Assembly (NCBI GenBank): GCA_910588075.1
Contig: CAJUOS010000002.1
Span: 1-64,000, forward strand
Direction: 5' to 3'
From: an uncultured Erysipelotrichaceae bacterium
Lineage (GTDB): Bacteria; Bacillota_I; Bacilli_A; Erysipelotrichales; Coprobacillaceae
Length of the DNA: 64,000 nucleotides
How positions within the stretch are numbered: position 1 is the first letter of the stretch; each line of letters opens with the position of its first letter. Below the pieces are notes generated by a model. It searched no databases. It saw only the letters and a list, made by a program, of their open reading frames with translations, and was not told the origin of the DNA. Of this stretch, positions 27,081 to 36,505 are shown in pieces. The position numbers and the translations under genes were made by a program.

Positions 27081-29237
27081 CTATTTTACTGAAAATTCTA
27101 CTTCCCATTTATTATTTTCTTTGATAGGTCTTATCAGTAAGTATATCATACTCATTAGTAAAACAATAGCGACAATTGTTCCTATACCAAATATACCCTT
27201 AAATATGAGATTACCAATTTGATATATAATTAAAGCAATAATATATGCAAATATACATTGATATGTTATTGCAAAAATTGTCCATTTTTTATTATTCATT
27301 TCTCTTTTAATAGCCCCAATAGCTGCAAAACATGGTGCACATAATAAATTAAATGCTAAAAATGAATATGCTGATAACATAGTGAAACTTGTTGCTAAAG
27401 TACTCCAAATTTCTGCACCATCTTCTGCTACCTCAGCAAAACCATAAAGTTGCCCAAATGTCATAACAACATTTTCTTTAGCCACTAAACCTGTAATAGA
27501 AGCAACTGCTGCTTTCCATTCTCCCCAACCTAATGGAGTGAAAATCCAAGCAAATGTTTGACCAATCATTGCTAAAAAACTATGATTCATATCTTCTACC
27601 ATTGTTAAACTTCCATTTTCAAAACCAAATGATTGTAAAAACCAAATAATAATTGTTGAAAGTAAGATGATTGTTCCTGCTTTTTTGATAAATGACCAAC
27701 CTCTTTCCCACATACTTCTTAAAACATTTTTAATACGAGGAAGATGATAAACTGGCATTTCCATGACAAATGGAGAAGGCTCTCCTGCAAACATTTTGGT
27801 TTTCTTTAAGATAATACCTGAAATAATAATAGCTCCTATTCCTAAAAAATAAGCACTTGGAGCAACCCATGATGCCCCATTAAACAAAGCCCCTGCAATT
27901 AAAGCAATAATAGGTAATTTTGCACTACAAGGAATAAAGGTTGTCGTTATAATTGTCATCTTACGATCTCTATCACTCTCTATTGTACGACTTGCCATAA
28001 TCCCTGGTACTCCACATCCTGTTCCAATTAACATAGGAATAAATGATTTTCCTGAAAGTCCAAATTTTCTAAAAATTCTATCCATTATAAAAGCAATTCG
28101 TGCCATATAACCACAATCTTCTAGAAAAGCAAGTAATAAGAATAAAACCAACATTTGAGGAACAAAACCTAAAACCGCTCCTACCCCACCGATTATACCA
28201 TCAACAATTAAACCTTGTAACCATGCAGCACATCCAATCACTTCCAAAGCATTGGTTATAAACTCTGGTATACTAGGAATAAACATTCCAAATAATTCAA
28301 AGCCATCACTAAATATATTATCATTAACAAAATCAGTTGCAATACTACCCACTGTATTCACTGATAAATAATAAACCAACCACATAACAAAAGCAAAAAT
28401 AGGTAGTGCTAAAATACGATGCGTAACAACTTTATCAATTTTATCAGATATAGATAGTTTTTCAGTACTTCCTTTTTTATAACAAGTTTTCATAATATTC
28501 GTTATATATGAATATCTGATATTTGTTATTATACTTTCACTATCATCATCATATTTTTTCTCTAATGCTATAATTTGTGTTTCATCTATATCTAAATTCA
28601 ATGCGGAGATTATTTTATTATCACGCTCTAACAATTTTATACTATAAAATAATGTTCTTGTAGTATCTACTTTATCAACCAATAAACTTTTAAAAATATC
28701 TAATATTTCATTTATCTCTTTGTTATAAATATTTTTTAATTTATATGGTTGAAATGCAACTTCTTTAATTTTAGTCATTACCTCTTGAATACCTTTATTC
28801 TTTAATGCAGAAATAGGTAATACTGGACATCCTAATTCTTGTGATAAACGATTATATTCAATAATATCTCCTCTTTTTTCAATAATATCCAGCATATTCA
28901 CAACAACAACAACTGGAATCCCAAGTTCTAGTAACTGCGTTGTTAAATAAAGATTACGTTCTAAATTAGAGCCATCAATAATATTTAATATAACATCTAC
29001 TTTTTCATTTAATAAAAATTCTCTAGCAACTACTTCTTCTAAAGTATAAGGTGATAATGAATAAACTCCAGGTAAATCAGTTATTTTCACTTCCTTATCT
29101 CCTTTATACTTTCCTTCTTTCTTTTCAACTGTAACCCCTGGCCAATTTCCAACAAATTGATTTGTTCCAGTTAAAACATTAAACAATGTTGTTTTTCCAC
29201 TATTTGGATTACCTGCCAATGCAACACTTAAACTCAT
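27081..29237 (-). CDS. feoB: Ferrous iron transporter FeoB
   Basis: A 718-residue Fe2+ transporter. The G-protein domain is at about 1-170: G1 GNPNSGKTT (9-17), G3 DLPGVYSL (about 54-61), G4 VVNMLD (about 117-122). The two Gate regions follow, with LIGTGCGVPGIMASRTIESDRDRK (the Cys-containing core) in the first. An AAGGAGG site precedes the ATG. It follows two feoA genes with a 47-base gap that contains its own copy of the operator. Expected in an anaerobe, where ferrous iron dominates. Confidence 0.97.
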   Translation of the reverse strand: MSLSVALAGNPNSGKTTLFNVLTGTNQFVGNWPGVTVEKKEGKYKGDKEVKITDLPGVYSLSPYTLEEVVAREFLLNEKVDVILNIIDGSNLERNLYLTTQLLELGIPVVVVVNMLDIIEKRGDIIEYNRLSQELGCPVLPISALKNKGIQEVMTKIKEVAFQPYKLKNIYNKEINEILDIFKSLLVDKVDTTRTLFYSIKLLERDNKIISALNLDIDETQIIALEKKYDDDSESIITNIRYSYITNIMKTCYKKGSTEKLSISDKIDKVVTHRILALPIFAFVMWLVYYLSVNTVGSIATDFVNDNIFSDGFELFGMFIPSIPEFITNALEVIGCAAWLQGLIVDGIIGGVGAVLGFVPQMLVLFLLLAFLEDCGYMARIAFIMDRIFRKFGLSGKSFIPMLIGTGCGVPGIMASRTIESDRDRKMTIITTTFIPCSAKLPIIALIAGALFNGASWVAPSAYFLGIGAIIISGIILKKTKMFAGEPSPFVMEMPVYHLPRIKNVLRSMWERGWSFIKKAGTIILLSTIIIWFLQSFGFENGSLTMVEDMNHSFLAMIGQTFAWIFTPLGWGEWKAAVASITGLVAKENVVMTFGQLYGFAEVAEDGAEIWSTLATSFTMLSAYSFLAFNLLCAPCFAAIGAIKREMNNKKWTIFAITYQCIFAYIIALIIYQIGNLIFKGIFGIGTIVAIVLLMSMIYLLIRPIKENNKWEVEFSVK

Positions 29238-29251
29238 ATATACCTCCTTGT

Positions 29252-29267
29252 GTTAGTTTCGGCTAAC
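29252..29267. promoter_or_regulatory. DtxR-like iron box before feoB
   Basis: GTTAGTTTCGGCTAAC shares the GTTAG-N6-CTAAC dyad with the two copies in the feo promoter. It lies between feoA and feoB, 15 bases before the feoB start, so binding here could control feoB separately. No clear promoter is seen at this spot. Confidence 0.5.
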
Positions 29268-29284
29268 TCTTTAACAAAAAATTT

Positions 29285-29503
29285 TTATTCCACTTCAATC
29301 ATAGCAGCATCTGCTTTTCTTAATGATAATTCATATCCTCTCACAGTCACTTCCACTGGATCACCTAAAGGCGCAACTTTTCTCACATAAATTTCTACAC
29401 CCTTTGTAATACCCATATCCATAATTCTACGTTTAGTAGCTCCTTGCCCTATAAGTTTTTTTACAATAACACTTCTACCAACTTTCACTTCTTTTAAAGT
29501 CAT
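29285..29503 (-). CDS. feoA: FeoA-domain protein (second)
   Basis: A 72-residue FeoA: an SH3-like small domain (GQGATKRRIMDMGITKGVEI, then V-R-G-Y-E-L-S-L-R). FeoA is thought to bind the FeoB G domain and adjust transport. It lies between the other feoA and feoB. This copy is closest to the classic FeoA consensus, with the L-R-K-x-x-A pattern near its C-terminus. Confidence 0.92.
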   Translation of the reverse strand: MTLKEVKVGRSVIVKKLIGQGATKRRIMDMGITKGVEIYVRKVAPLGDPVEVTVRGYELSLRKADAAMIEVE

Positions 29504-29514
29504 CTATATTCCCC

Positions 29515-29724
29515 CTATACAATAATTTTTCTTGCTAATTCTTGAGAAATAGCAATCCTTGTATCTTTAATACTAACAATAATATTACCATTAGATTTAT
29601 TAACAACTTGAATTGTACTTCCTGCTACAAAACCCAAATTTTCTAAATGATGTTTTATATCTGGTGTTCCTCCAACCTTTTGAATAATATTTTCTTTATT
29701 CATTTCTGCTAGTAATAATGGCAT
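29515..29724 (-). CDS. FeoA-domain protein (first gene of the operon)
   Basis: A 69-residue FeoA-type domain: IQKVGGTPDIKHHLENLGFVAGSTIQVV and the final RIAISQELARKIIV. It differs strongly from the next FeoA, so the two are an old pair; two tandem FeoA genes before feoB are frequent in Clostridia and Erysipelotrichia. It heads the operon, 33 bases after the iron-box promoter region. Confidence 0.9.
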   Translation of the reverse strand: MPLLLAEMNKENIIQKVGGTPDIKHHLENLGFVAGSTIQVVNKSNGNIIVSIKDTRIAISQELARKIIV

Positions 29725-29756
29725 TATCTCTCCTCCTTTTTATTAGGTTTAACTAT

Positions 29757-29812
29757 GTTAGTTTTAGCTAACCATTCTTCAAAAATAATAGTTAGCTAAA
29801 ACTAACCACAAA
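29757..29812 (-). promoter_or_regulatory. feo promoter with two DtxR-like iron boxes
   Basis: On the minus strand TTTGTG (29807-29812) and TATTAT (29785-29790) flank a 16-nt spacer that is exactly the operator GTTAGTTTTAGCTAAC (29791-29806). A second copy in reverse orientation, GTTAGCTAAAACTAAC (29757-29772), lies just after the likely transcription start. The GTTAG/CTAAC dyad resembles DtxR/IdeR/SirR boxes (TTAGGTTAGCCTAACCTAA). A repressor bound here would block the polymerase directly. The regulator gene is not in the window. Confidence 0.7.
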
Positions 29813-29879
29813 TATAGAATACTCTTTTTTCCTTTATTTGTCAACTTTTTATAAAAGATTTCTCCTAAATAATGTTAAT

Positions 29880-29903
29880 AAAAAAAGTATCATCATTGAT
29901 ACT
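29880..29903 (-). terminator. Terminator of the small membrane-protein gene
   Basis: A 7-bp stem AGTATCA/TGATACT with a 4-nt loop is followed by six or more T on the minus strand. The gene's stop codon lies inside the loop. Confidence 0.7.
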
Positions 29904-30489
29904 CTCTTATATTTATTTTTTTATTATTATAAATTGAAATCATTTTATTAATGAAACTCCAACCTATTAAAAAAGAAAAAATGATATATATAGGATCTTT
30001 AGATTCTATAACCAAAAATGAATAAGATACAAATAACCATCCTATCATACAAATCATATTATAGATTAAACTAAGTTTATTATATTGTATAAATTGATAT
30101 TTATTTAGAATAAATACTATAACTATCATCAACAAATAACCTATTATAGTTAAATCATTAAAACGAAAATACCATACCTTCAAATATAAGTTTAACCAAT
30201 CAAAACTTAATGCAATAATAAAAATAATCAATGAATAGTAAACTGCTTGTATCTTTTGATTAGACATTAAAAGCATAGCTATAACTAAAATTCCAAATAA
30301 AATTCCTTGTTTTATAAAATAGTTCAAATGAATAAATGCTTCATTACAACAAAGTACACTGCTTATAATCACATAAAATATAGAAACTAAAATCGTCTTT
30401 TTATCTTGAAAATTCAATAAATCATTTTTGTAAAGCAAATAACAAGAAGAAAGTATAATAATTATATACAAATATAGATTAATAAACAT
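29893..30489 (-). CDS. Unknown multi-spanning membrane protein
   Basis: A 198-residue very hydrophobic protein with about six to seven membrane segments and a short charged tail (NNKKINIREYQ). I recognise no family and no polar active-site motif. AAGGAGG nine bases before ATG 30489 sets the start, cutting off a 31-codon upstream extension. It stands between the feo promoter and a gene-poor stretch, alone on its transcript. Very AT-rich and isoleucine-rich, which makes family assignment by eye unreliable. Confidence 0.6.
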   Translation of the reverse strand: MFINLYLYIIIILSSCYLLYKNDLLNFQDKKTILVSIFYVIISSVLCCNEAFIHLNYFIKQGILFGILVIAMLLMSNQKIQAVYYSLIIFIIALSFDWLNLYLKVWYFRFNDLTIIGYLLMIVIVFILNKYQFIQYNKLSLIYNMICMIGWLFVSYSFLVIESKDPIYIIFSFLIGWSFINKMISIYNNKKINIREYQ

Positions 30490-30714
30490 ATCCACAAACC
30501 TCCTTATTTTTTTCTTAATTTTAATACAATTTATATTTTCTAAATAATCTTTTTCAACAAAAATCATAGTTTCTTTCATCATATTCTTTAATTATATCAA
30601 TTCCTGTCTTATTATAAATATTAAACTTTACCTATTATTTAAAAATTCGTTCAACTTCTATATAGTTAATGGATAAATCTTGAGATTCTAATAATCTTAG
30701 TAATTCTCATTTAT

Positions 30715-30836
30715 TTATAAAATAAAAGCGTTTTCTAATTTTATTATATCATTTTTAATATAATTATCAATGTAATGCCCATTTTTATATAGTTATCGTT
30801 TTTATTATACTTCTTAATATAATTTTGTTGTCTCAT
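30715..30836 (-). pseudogene. Possible decayed small gene
   Basis: From ATG 30836 the minus strand reads MRQQNYIKKYNKNDNYI; after a one-frame shift it continues KNGHYIDNYIKNDIIKLENA to a stop at 30715. The two parts share NYIKxD-like wording, as in one repeated-unit peptide split by a frameshift. There is no ribosome site. The AT-rich composition makes chance a serious alternative. Confidence 0.2.
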
Positions 30837-30869
30837 TAAAAAATCGCTAAACTACATCTGTTATAAAAA

Positions 30870-30909
30870 TATAAAAAAGATATTAATCCTTTTAAACAAT
30901 TAATACCTT
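30870..30909 (-). terminator. Terminator of asnB
   Basis: AAGGTATTAAT pairs with ATTAATATCTT (one G-U) around an 11-nt loop, with a T run after it on the minus strand, 33 bases past the asnB stop. Confidence 0.75.
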
Positions 30910-30942
30910 TTCTTATATTAAATATAATTAGACAATCCCATT

Positions 30943-32739
30943 TTAATTGAATACTTCAAAATAAATTCTATACCATAAAATGAAAATATATATAACCCAA
31001 ATTTTTTTATAATTATCCTTTCTATTACAATAATGATCATCATATAACTGTTTTAAATATTCTGTATTGAAGAATTTTTTAGCCACATGACTATCAAATG
31101 CTTCTAAAATATCTTTCTTTATCTTTTCATCTTTTATCCATTCTCTTAATGGAACAGGAAATCCCAATTTCTTTTTATTAAAATCAGCAAAATCAACATC
31201 ATTATGATAAGCTTCTCTTAATAATATTTTTGTTTGTTCATTATTAACTCTTTGATAAGGAGCTAATTTTCTAGCAATATGATAAACTTCAATATCACTA
31301 AATGGCACTCTACATTCAAGAGAATTAGCCATACTCATACGGTCTCCTTTTAAAAATATATCTTTTTCTAACCATAATTTAATATCTATTATTTGTTTCT
31401 TACTTAAATCATCTAATTCTTCATATCCTTTTAATAATGAACTTGAAATATCTTTATTTGTTATTTTATTAGGAATAATACAAGCATTTTTTAACTCATA
31501 ATCATCAAAAACAGAATTCACTCCAATATAACCTTCTTCAATTCTTGTCCCATGTCTTATTAAAAAATTCTTCCCTTTTATATTTGGTAAGATTTTTACA
31601 CCTTTTGCTATTAAATTACGTATCCAAAATGGAATTTTATCATATGTAACAGTTTTATAAGAATTATATCCTCCAAAAAATTCATCTGCACCTTCTCCTG
31701 ATAAAACAACCTTTACATCTTGACTGGCTAGTTTTGCTAAATGGTATAAAGAAATTGCTGAAGGATCTCCTAATGGTTCATCTAAATAATAAACAACCTT
31801 TTTTACAGATTCAAAATACTCATCTTTACTAATGATATGATGATGGTTATTAATATGGAGTTGATGACAAAAATTTTGAGCATAATGAATTTCATCATAA
31901 GTCTTTTCATCATATCCCACAGTATAGGTATTATTTACTTTAGACAAAGCAACAATGTATGAAGAATCTATACCACTACTTAAAAACGAACCAACTTCCA
32001 CATCACTTAATAAATGATGTTTAACTGAGTCTTTCATTATGTGTTGTACTTCTTCTTGAGTTGTTGTTTCGTTTGTTAAATCTAAATGAAAATAGGAATG
32101 AATGGACATTTGATTATTCTGATAAATAAAATAATGTCCTGCTTCCAATTTTTCTATACCTTTGAATAATGTCTTATTTAAAGGTATATAGTTATATTTT
32201 AAATATAGTGGCAATAATGACTCATCTAATTCTTTATGATAATCAGGATGTTCTAATATTGCTTTGGCTTCACTTGCAAATATAAAACCTTGTTGTGCAC
32301 AATAATAAAATGGTTTAATTCCAAAATGATCCCTTGCTCCAAAAAACAATTTTTTCTTCATATCATATATAACAAAACTAAACATACCTCTTAATTTTTC
32401 TACTAGATGATATCCATATTCTTCATAACCATGAATTAACACTTCACTATCACATTTTGTATAAAATATATGTCCTTTATTTATCAAATCTTCTTTCAAT
32501 GCTATATAATTATAAATTTCTCCATTATAAACTAATGCTATATCTTTCTTATTATTAAACATAGGTTGATTTCCATTATCCATATCAATAATAGATAATC
32601 GGCAATGCCCTAAATATCCATTCCCATCAGTAAATTTCCCTTGTCCATCAGGACCTCTATGTTTTATTTTTGTAAGCATTTTATCCAAAATATTTTCTTC
32701 CAAATGTTCTGTATTCATAAATCCAACAATTCCACACAT
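30943..32739 (-). CDS. asnB: Asparagine synthase (glutamine-hydrolysing)
   Basis: A 598-residue AsnB. After removal of Met1, Cys2 of MCGIVGF is the glutaminase nucleophile; the N-terminal class II glutaminase domain covers about 2-190 with RGPDGQG and YNGEIYN. The synthetase domain has the PP-loop LSSGIDSSYI (about 253-262) and VVLSGEGADEFFGGY (about 345). It makes asparagine from aspartate, ATP and glutamine in the cytoplasm. The longer length fits the AsnB/AsnO group of Firmicutes. Stand-alone gene with GGGAGA before ATG. Confidence 0.95.
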   Translation of the reverse strand: MCGIVGFMNTEHLEENILDKMLTKIKHRGPDGQGKFTDGNGYLGHCRLSIIDMDNGNQPMFNNKKDIALVYNGEIYNYIALKEDLINKGHIFYTKCDSEVLIHGYEEYGYHLVEKLRGMFSFVIYDMKKKLFFGARDHFGIKPFYYCAQQGFIFASEAKAILEHPDYHKELDESLLPLYLKYNYIPLNKTLFKGIEKLEAGHYFIYQNNQMSIHSYFHLDLTNETTTQEEVQHIMKDSVKHHLLSDVEVGSFLSSGIDSSYIVALSKVNNTYTVGYDEKTYDEIHYAQNFCHQLHINNHHHIISKDEYFESVKKVVYYLDEPLGDPSAISLYHLAKLASQDVKVVLSGEGADEFFGGYNSYKTVTYDKIPFWIRNLIAKGVKILPNIKGKNFLIRHGTRIEEGYIGVNSVFDDYELKNACIIPNKITNKDISSSLLKGYEELDDLSKKQIIDIKLWLEKDIFLKGDRMSMANSLECRVPFSDIEVYHIARKLAPYQRVNNEQTKILLREAYHNDVDFADFNKKKLGFPVPLREWIKDEKIKKDILEAFDSHVAKKFFNTEYLKQLYDDHYCNRKDNYKKIWVIYIFILWYRIYFEVFN

Positions 32740-32937
32740 AATATAAATCTCCCTTTTTAATAATTATAAGCATTTCTTTGATTAACTTTTTTATTATTCT
32801 ATTAATCATTATTATTGTTTTCTAAAGAAAATCTTATGATTTCTTTAACTTTGTTTATACTTCATTATAGTAAAAAGATTTGTAGAATTTATGAAATACT
32901 CATGTATGTTTTATGTACAATTTTTATAGAAAAAACA

Positions 32938-32961
32938 AAAAAAGATATGTTTAACATACCT
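32938..32961 (-). terminator. Terminator of the lipoprotein gene
   Basis: An 8-bp stem GGTATGTT/ (A)ACATATC with G-U pairing is followed by seven T on the minus strand, directly after the lipoprotein stop codon. Confidence 0.65.
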
Positions 32962-32963
32962 TT

Positions 32964-33890
32964 TTATGGTGTTATTTGAAATGTTTTTCCTTCTATAAAT
33001 AATTGCATATACCCTTGTTTATTTAATAGTGTATCCTTAATTGGAACAACCATATATATTGTTCTTGTTTGTAATGGTTCTATATTTCCAGATTTTTCTA
33101 ATGATTTATGATTTTCTGATTCAAGAATAATTTGTGAACTTGTTTTTGTATTATCTAAATGATATTCACAATATATATAATTTTTTGGAATGATTTTTTG
33201 ATTTGATGTATTATGTATATCTAATTGTAAATATATAAAGGTTTCATCTTGATGATCAACTGGAATATAACTATAAAAAAAGCCTTTTTGTGATGGTTCT
33301 ATTTTTTTAGATTGTCCTAATTTTGTTAATGTTATTTGACTTTGTTGTAATGATAGTGTATCTCCTATACTTTGTTGATTACCATCAATCTTTGTTTCTT
33401 CATCAATTTTAAATGTGTATTTATAATCCATTTGTTTGATAACTTGAAAATGTAATACTATTTCTTTTTTCATTTCATCTTTTGGAATTTCACAATATAA
33501 ATGAACATATCTTTCTTCATCTTTTTTAATTGTATCTGTTGATGTAAGTCCTGTATAACTTTTTGTTTCCATAATCATATTCAAATCATATGATACTTGG
33601 TTAACTTCATATCTTCCAGAAAATATTTGTTGTAATTTAAACTGTTCTTGAGAAATATTAGTAACTTTAAATAAAACATCTATAAATAAATTATCATTCT
33701 TTGCTTGAATACCACTTGTTTTCATGTTTTTATTAGATGGTTCTATTATTTGAATAGCTTCTTGCTTTATCACTTCTAACTTTATTTGATTATCAATAGT
33801 ATAACTTTTTGATGAATCAAAGTTATCTATTTTATTTTGACAACCACATATTATTAATAAAAAACACAAAATACATATTATTCTCTTCAT
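32964..33890 (-). CDS. Secreted lipoprotein with two immunoglobulin-like halves
   Basis: A 308-residue lipoprotein: signal peptide and lipobox LLIICGC (Cys16). The rest is a soluble beta-rich protein in two similar halves (about 30-160 and 165-305), each with a pattern of strands around N-L-F-I-D-V-L-F-K-V-T-N-I-S and F-I-Y-L-Q-L-D-I-H-N-T-S, which recalls DUF4352/telomeric-repeat-binding-factor-like Ig folds of Gram-positive lipoproteins. Function unknown. Alone, between asnB and serA with its own terminators. Confidence 0.65.
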   Translation of the reverse strand: MKRIICILCFLLIICGCQNKIDNFDSSKSYTIDNQIKLEVIKQEAIQIIEPSNKNMKTSGIQAKNDNLFIDVLFKVTNISQEQFKLQQIFSGRYEVNQVSYDLNMIMETKSYTGLTSTDTIKKDEERYVHLYCEIPKDEMKKEIVLHFQVIKQMDYKYTFKIDEETKIDGNQQSIGDTLSLQQSQITLTKLGQSKKIEPSQKGFFYSYIPVDHQDETFIYLQLDIHNTSNQKIIPKNYIYCEYHLDNTKTSSQIILESENHKSLEKSGNIEPLQTRTIYMVVPIKDTLLNKQGYMQLFIEGKTFQITP

Positions 33891-33948
33891 ATCAATTCAC
33901 CCTTTTCTTTATTCTATCATAGAAAAAAAAGAAATCCTATGAATAAAA

Positions 33949-33971
33949 GAAAAAGGATCAAAAGATCCTTT
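33949..33971 (-). terminator. Terminator of serC-serA
   Basis: AAAGGATC (33952) and GATCCTTT (33964) form a perfect 8-bp stem with a 4-nt loop, followed by TTTC-rich sequence on the minus strand. It overlaps the serA stop. Confidence 0.75.
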
Positions 33972-35118
33972 AAACAACTCTTACTCTCACTACATTTTCT
34001 AATGCTTCAAATGCTTCTATACCCACAACATCATTTGTTTCAATAATTGTATAAGCATAATCTCCTCTTGCTTTATTAACCATATTTTCAATATTAATCT
34101 GTTGATTTGCAAATAAAGTAGCAAATTGTGCTAACATATTAGGTACATTTTTATGAATTAAGCAAATACGATATTTTGTTGTACGTGGTTCATTGACACT
34201 TGGGAAATTAACAGAATTGACTATATTTCCATTTTCCAAATATTCACGTATTTCTCTAACTGCCATACGTGCACAATTATCCTCTGATTCAGGAGTTGAA
34301 GCGCCTAAATGAGGCATAACAATAATATTTTCAATATCTACAAGATCAGGTGTTGCAAAGTCAGTTACATATTTAGCAATTTTTCCTTCTTTTACTCCAT
34401 CTAAAATATCTTGAGATACAACAAGATCAGCTCTTGCAAAATTTAAAATTCTTACTCCATCTTTCATTAAAGCAATAGTATCTTTATTAATGATTCCTTT
34501 TGTTTCCTTTGTACTTGGAGCATGTAATGTTATATAATCACATTCGCTAAAAATAGTTTCCATATTTTGAGCATTTTTAACCCATTTACTCATTCCCCAT
34601 GCAGCATTAACAGAAATATAAGGATCAAATCCATAAACTTCCATACCTAGTTTAATGGCAGCATTTGCTACATTAACACCAATAGCACCTAAACCAATAA
34701 TACCTAACTTTTTACCATCTAATTCAGGTCCTACAAATTGACTCTTTCCTTTTTCAACAACTTTTCCTACATTTTTATCACCTTTTAAAGTCTTAACCCA
34801 ATCAATACCTTCAACAACTTTACGTGATGACAACAATAAACCACATAATACTAATTCTTTAACAGCATTTGCATTTGCTCCAGGAGTATTAAACACAACA
34901 ATTCCTTCTTCACTACATTTATCTAAAGGAATATTATTGACTCCTGCCCCTGCTCGTGCGATAGCTTTAAGATTTGGATTCATAGTATATTCATGCATTG
35001 ATGCTGAACGTACTAACACTCCATCTTCATCATCTGCTTCATCTACAACTTGATATTGATCACTCAATAAATCAAGTCCTATTTTAGAAATTTTATTTAA
35101 TTGTTTTATTTTATACAT
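33970..35118 (-). CDS. serA: D-3-phosphoglycerate dehydrogenase
   Basis: A 382-residue short-type SerA: D-isomer 2-hydroxyacid dehydrogenase domains (about 1-310) with the NAD motif GLGAIGVNVANAA (about 142-154), catalytic Arg/Glu/His regions (NFARADLV, and MPHLGAST with the His) and an ACT domain at about 315-382 for serine feedback. It oxidises 3-phosphoglycerate, the first step of serine synthesis. It lies 9 bases after serC in the same operon. No serB is present in the window. Confidence 0.95.
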   Translation of the reverse strand: MYKIKQLNKISKIGLDLLSDQYQVVDEADDEDGVLVRSASMHEYTMNPNLKAIARAGAGVNNIPLDKCSEEGIVVFNTPGANANAVKELVLCGLLLSSRKVVEGIDWVKTLKGDKNVGKVVEKGKSQFVGPELDGKKLGIIGLGAIGVNVANAAIKLGMEVYGFDPYISVNAAWGMSKWVKNAQNMETIFSECDYITLHAPSTKETKGIINKDTIALMKDGVRILNFARADLVVSQDILDGVKEGKIAKYVTDFATPDLVDIENIIVMPHLGASTPESEDNCARMAVREIREYLENGNIVNSVNFPSVNEPRTTKYRICLIHKNVPNMLAQFATLFANQQINIENMVNKARGDYAYTIIETNDVVGIEAFEALENVVRVRVV

Positions 35119-35127
35119 AGTTATCTC

Positions 35128-36219
35128 CTATTTATTTTCTTCCTCAAATTTTTTCATAAATTCTAATAATGTTTGAACACCTTCAAGAGGCATTGCATTA
35201 TAGATCGATGCACGAATTCCTCCTACAGAACGATGTCCTTTTAAATTAGACATTCCTGCTGTAATACTTTCTTTTACAAATTGAGCATCTAAATCTTTAT
35301 TTGGACAAGTAAAAGTAACATTCATTAATGAACGATTATCCTTATCACTATGTGCCTTATAAAAATCACTTGTATCTAAATAATCATATAATAATTTTGC
35401 TTTTTCTTCATTTTTCTTTTGCATAACTTCTAATCCACCCATAGAATCAATCCATTCAAGAACCAATCCTAATACATAAATTGAGAAAGTTGGTGGTGTA
35501 TTATACATAGAATCATTGTCAGCAATAGTGTTATATTCCATTAATACAGGAATATTCTCTTTATGCTCTGCAATTAAATCTTCTCTTACAATAACAACCC
35601 CACAACCAGCAATACCCATATTCTTTTGTGCTCCTGCATAAATCATGCCATAGTCCTCAACATGAATTGGCTTAGATAAAATGTTAGAAGACATATCTGC
35701 AACAATAGGTACTCCTTTTGTATCTGGAACATATTTCCATTCTGTTCCAAATATTGTATTGTTTGCACAAATATGCACATATGATGCATCTTCTCTTAAA
35801 TTTAATTCATCTTGTGTTGGTATATGTTTAAAATTGTCATCTGCTCCATTATAAGCAATATGAACATCTCCAAATTTCTTTGCTTCTTGAGCACTTTTTT
35901 TAGAGAATGCTCCTGTTACAATATAATCTGCTTTACCATTCTTCATTAAATTTAATGGAATAGTAGAGAATTGTTGTGTTGCTCCACCTTGTATAAATAA
36001 AATTTTATAGTTATCAGGTATATTTAAAACCTTTTTTAACAATGCTTTTGTTTCGTTAAAAATTTCTAAATAGGACGATGATCGATGACTCATTTCCATA
36101 ACACTCATTCCACTATCTTTATAGTTCAACATTTGAGCTGCTACTTTTTCTAATACTGGTACAGGTAATGTTGAAGGACCTGCTGAAAAATTATAAACTC
36201 TTTTTGTCATTTTTGACAT
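35128..36219 (-). CDS. serC: Phosphoserine aminotransferase
   Basis: A 363-residue PLP enzyme, class V aminotransferase fold, usual SerC length. The N-terminal YNFSAGPSTLPVPVLE is the SerC signature; PLP Lys lies in YAGAQKNMGIAGCG (about 198). It converts 3-phosphohydroxypyruvate and glutamate to phosphoserine. First gene of the serC-serA operon. The RGSVGG-type end reads GHRSVGGIRASIYNAMP, which binds the phosphate and carboxylate. Confidence 0.97.
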   Translation of the reverse strand: MSKMTKRVYNFSAGPSTLPVPVLEKVAAQMLNYKDSGMSVMEMSHRSSSYLEIFNETKALLKKVLNIPDNYKILFIQGGATQQFSTIPLNLMKNGKADYIVTGAFSKKSAQEAKKFGDVHIAYNGADDNFKHIPTQDELNLREDASYVHICANNTIFGTEWKYVPDTKGVPIVADMSSNILSKPIHVEDYGMIYAGAQKNMGIAGCGVVIVREDLIAEHKENIPVLMEYNTIADNDSMYNTPPTFSIYVLGLVLEWIDSMGGLEVMQKKNEEKAKLLYDYLDTSDFYKAHSDKDNRSLMNVTFTCPNKDLDAQFVKESITAGMSNLKGHRSVGGIRASIYNAMPLEGVQTLLEFMKKFEEENK

Positions 36220-36461
36220 CCTCCTTTTTTGAATATGAAGTCATTATATTTGATTTTAACAAATTTGTCTACCTATATTATAAAAAAACACAAATTTTAC
36301 ATTATTTTAATAATAATTGTATACAAAAATAAACAATTTATTAGTAATATGATATAAAATTTATTATTTTTATAAAACATTTCACACTTTTCCTTTATAT
36401 TTTCTCTCTAACAATATAATAGATAAGATGAAAAATATTCTCACATTCAATATATAAATAC

Positions 36462-36493
36462 AAAAAACACCTCAAAAGTATAACTCTTGAGGT
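36462..36493 (-). terminator. Terminator of the PHP phosphatase gene
   Basis: Arms ACCTCAAGAG and CTTTTGAGGT with a 5-nt loop and GTTTTTT after it on the minus strand, 12 bases past the stop. Confidence 0.8.
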
Positions 36494-36505
36494 CCATTAA
36501 TATTT

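Larger units (their letters stand above)
30490..30942. other. Gene-poor stretch with a possible decayed gene
   Basis: 453 bases. It holds the upstream region of the membrane-protein gene at its left and the asnB terminator at its right. Between them the minus strand shows protein-like but broken reading frames (see the entry at 30715-30836 and a further piece at about 30640-30710 ending in LRLLESQDLSINYIEVERIF). No RNA motif was recognised. Confidence 0.5.
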
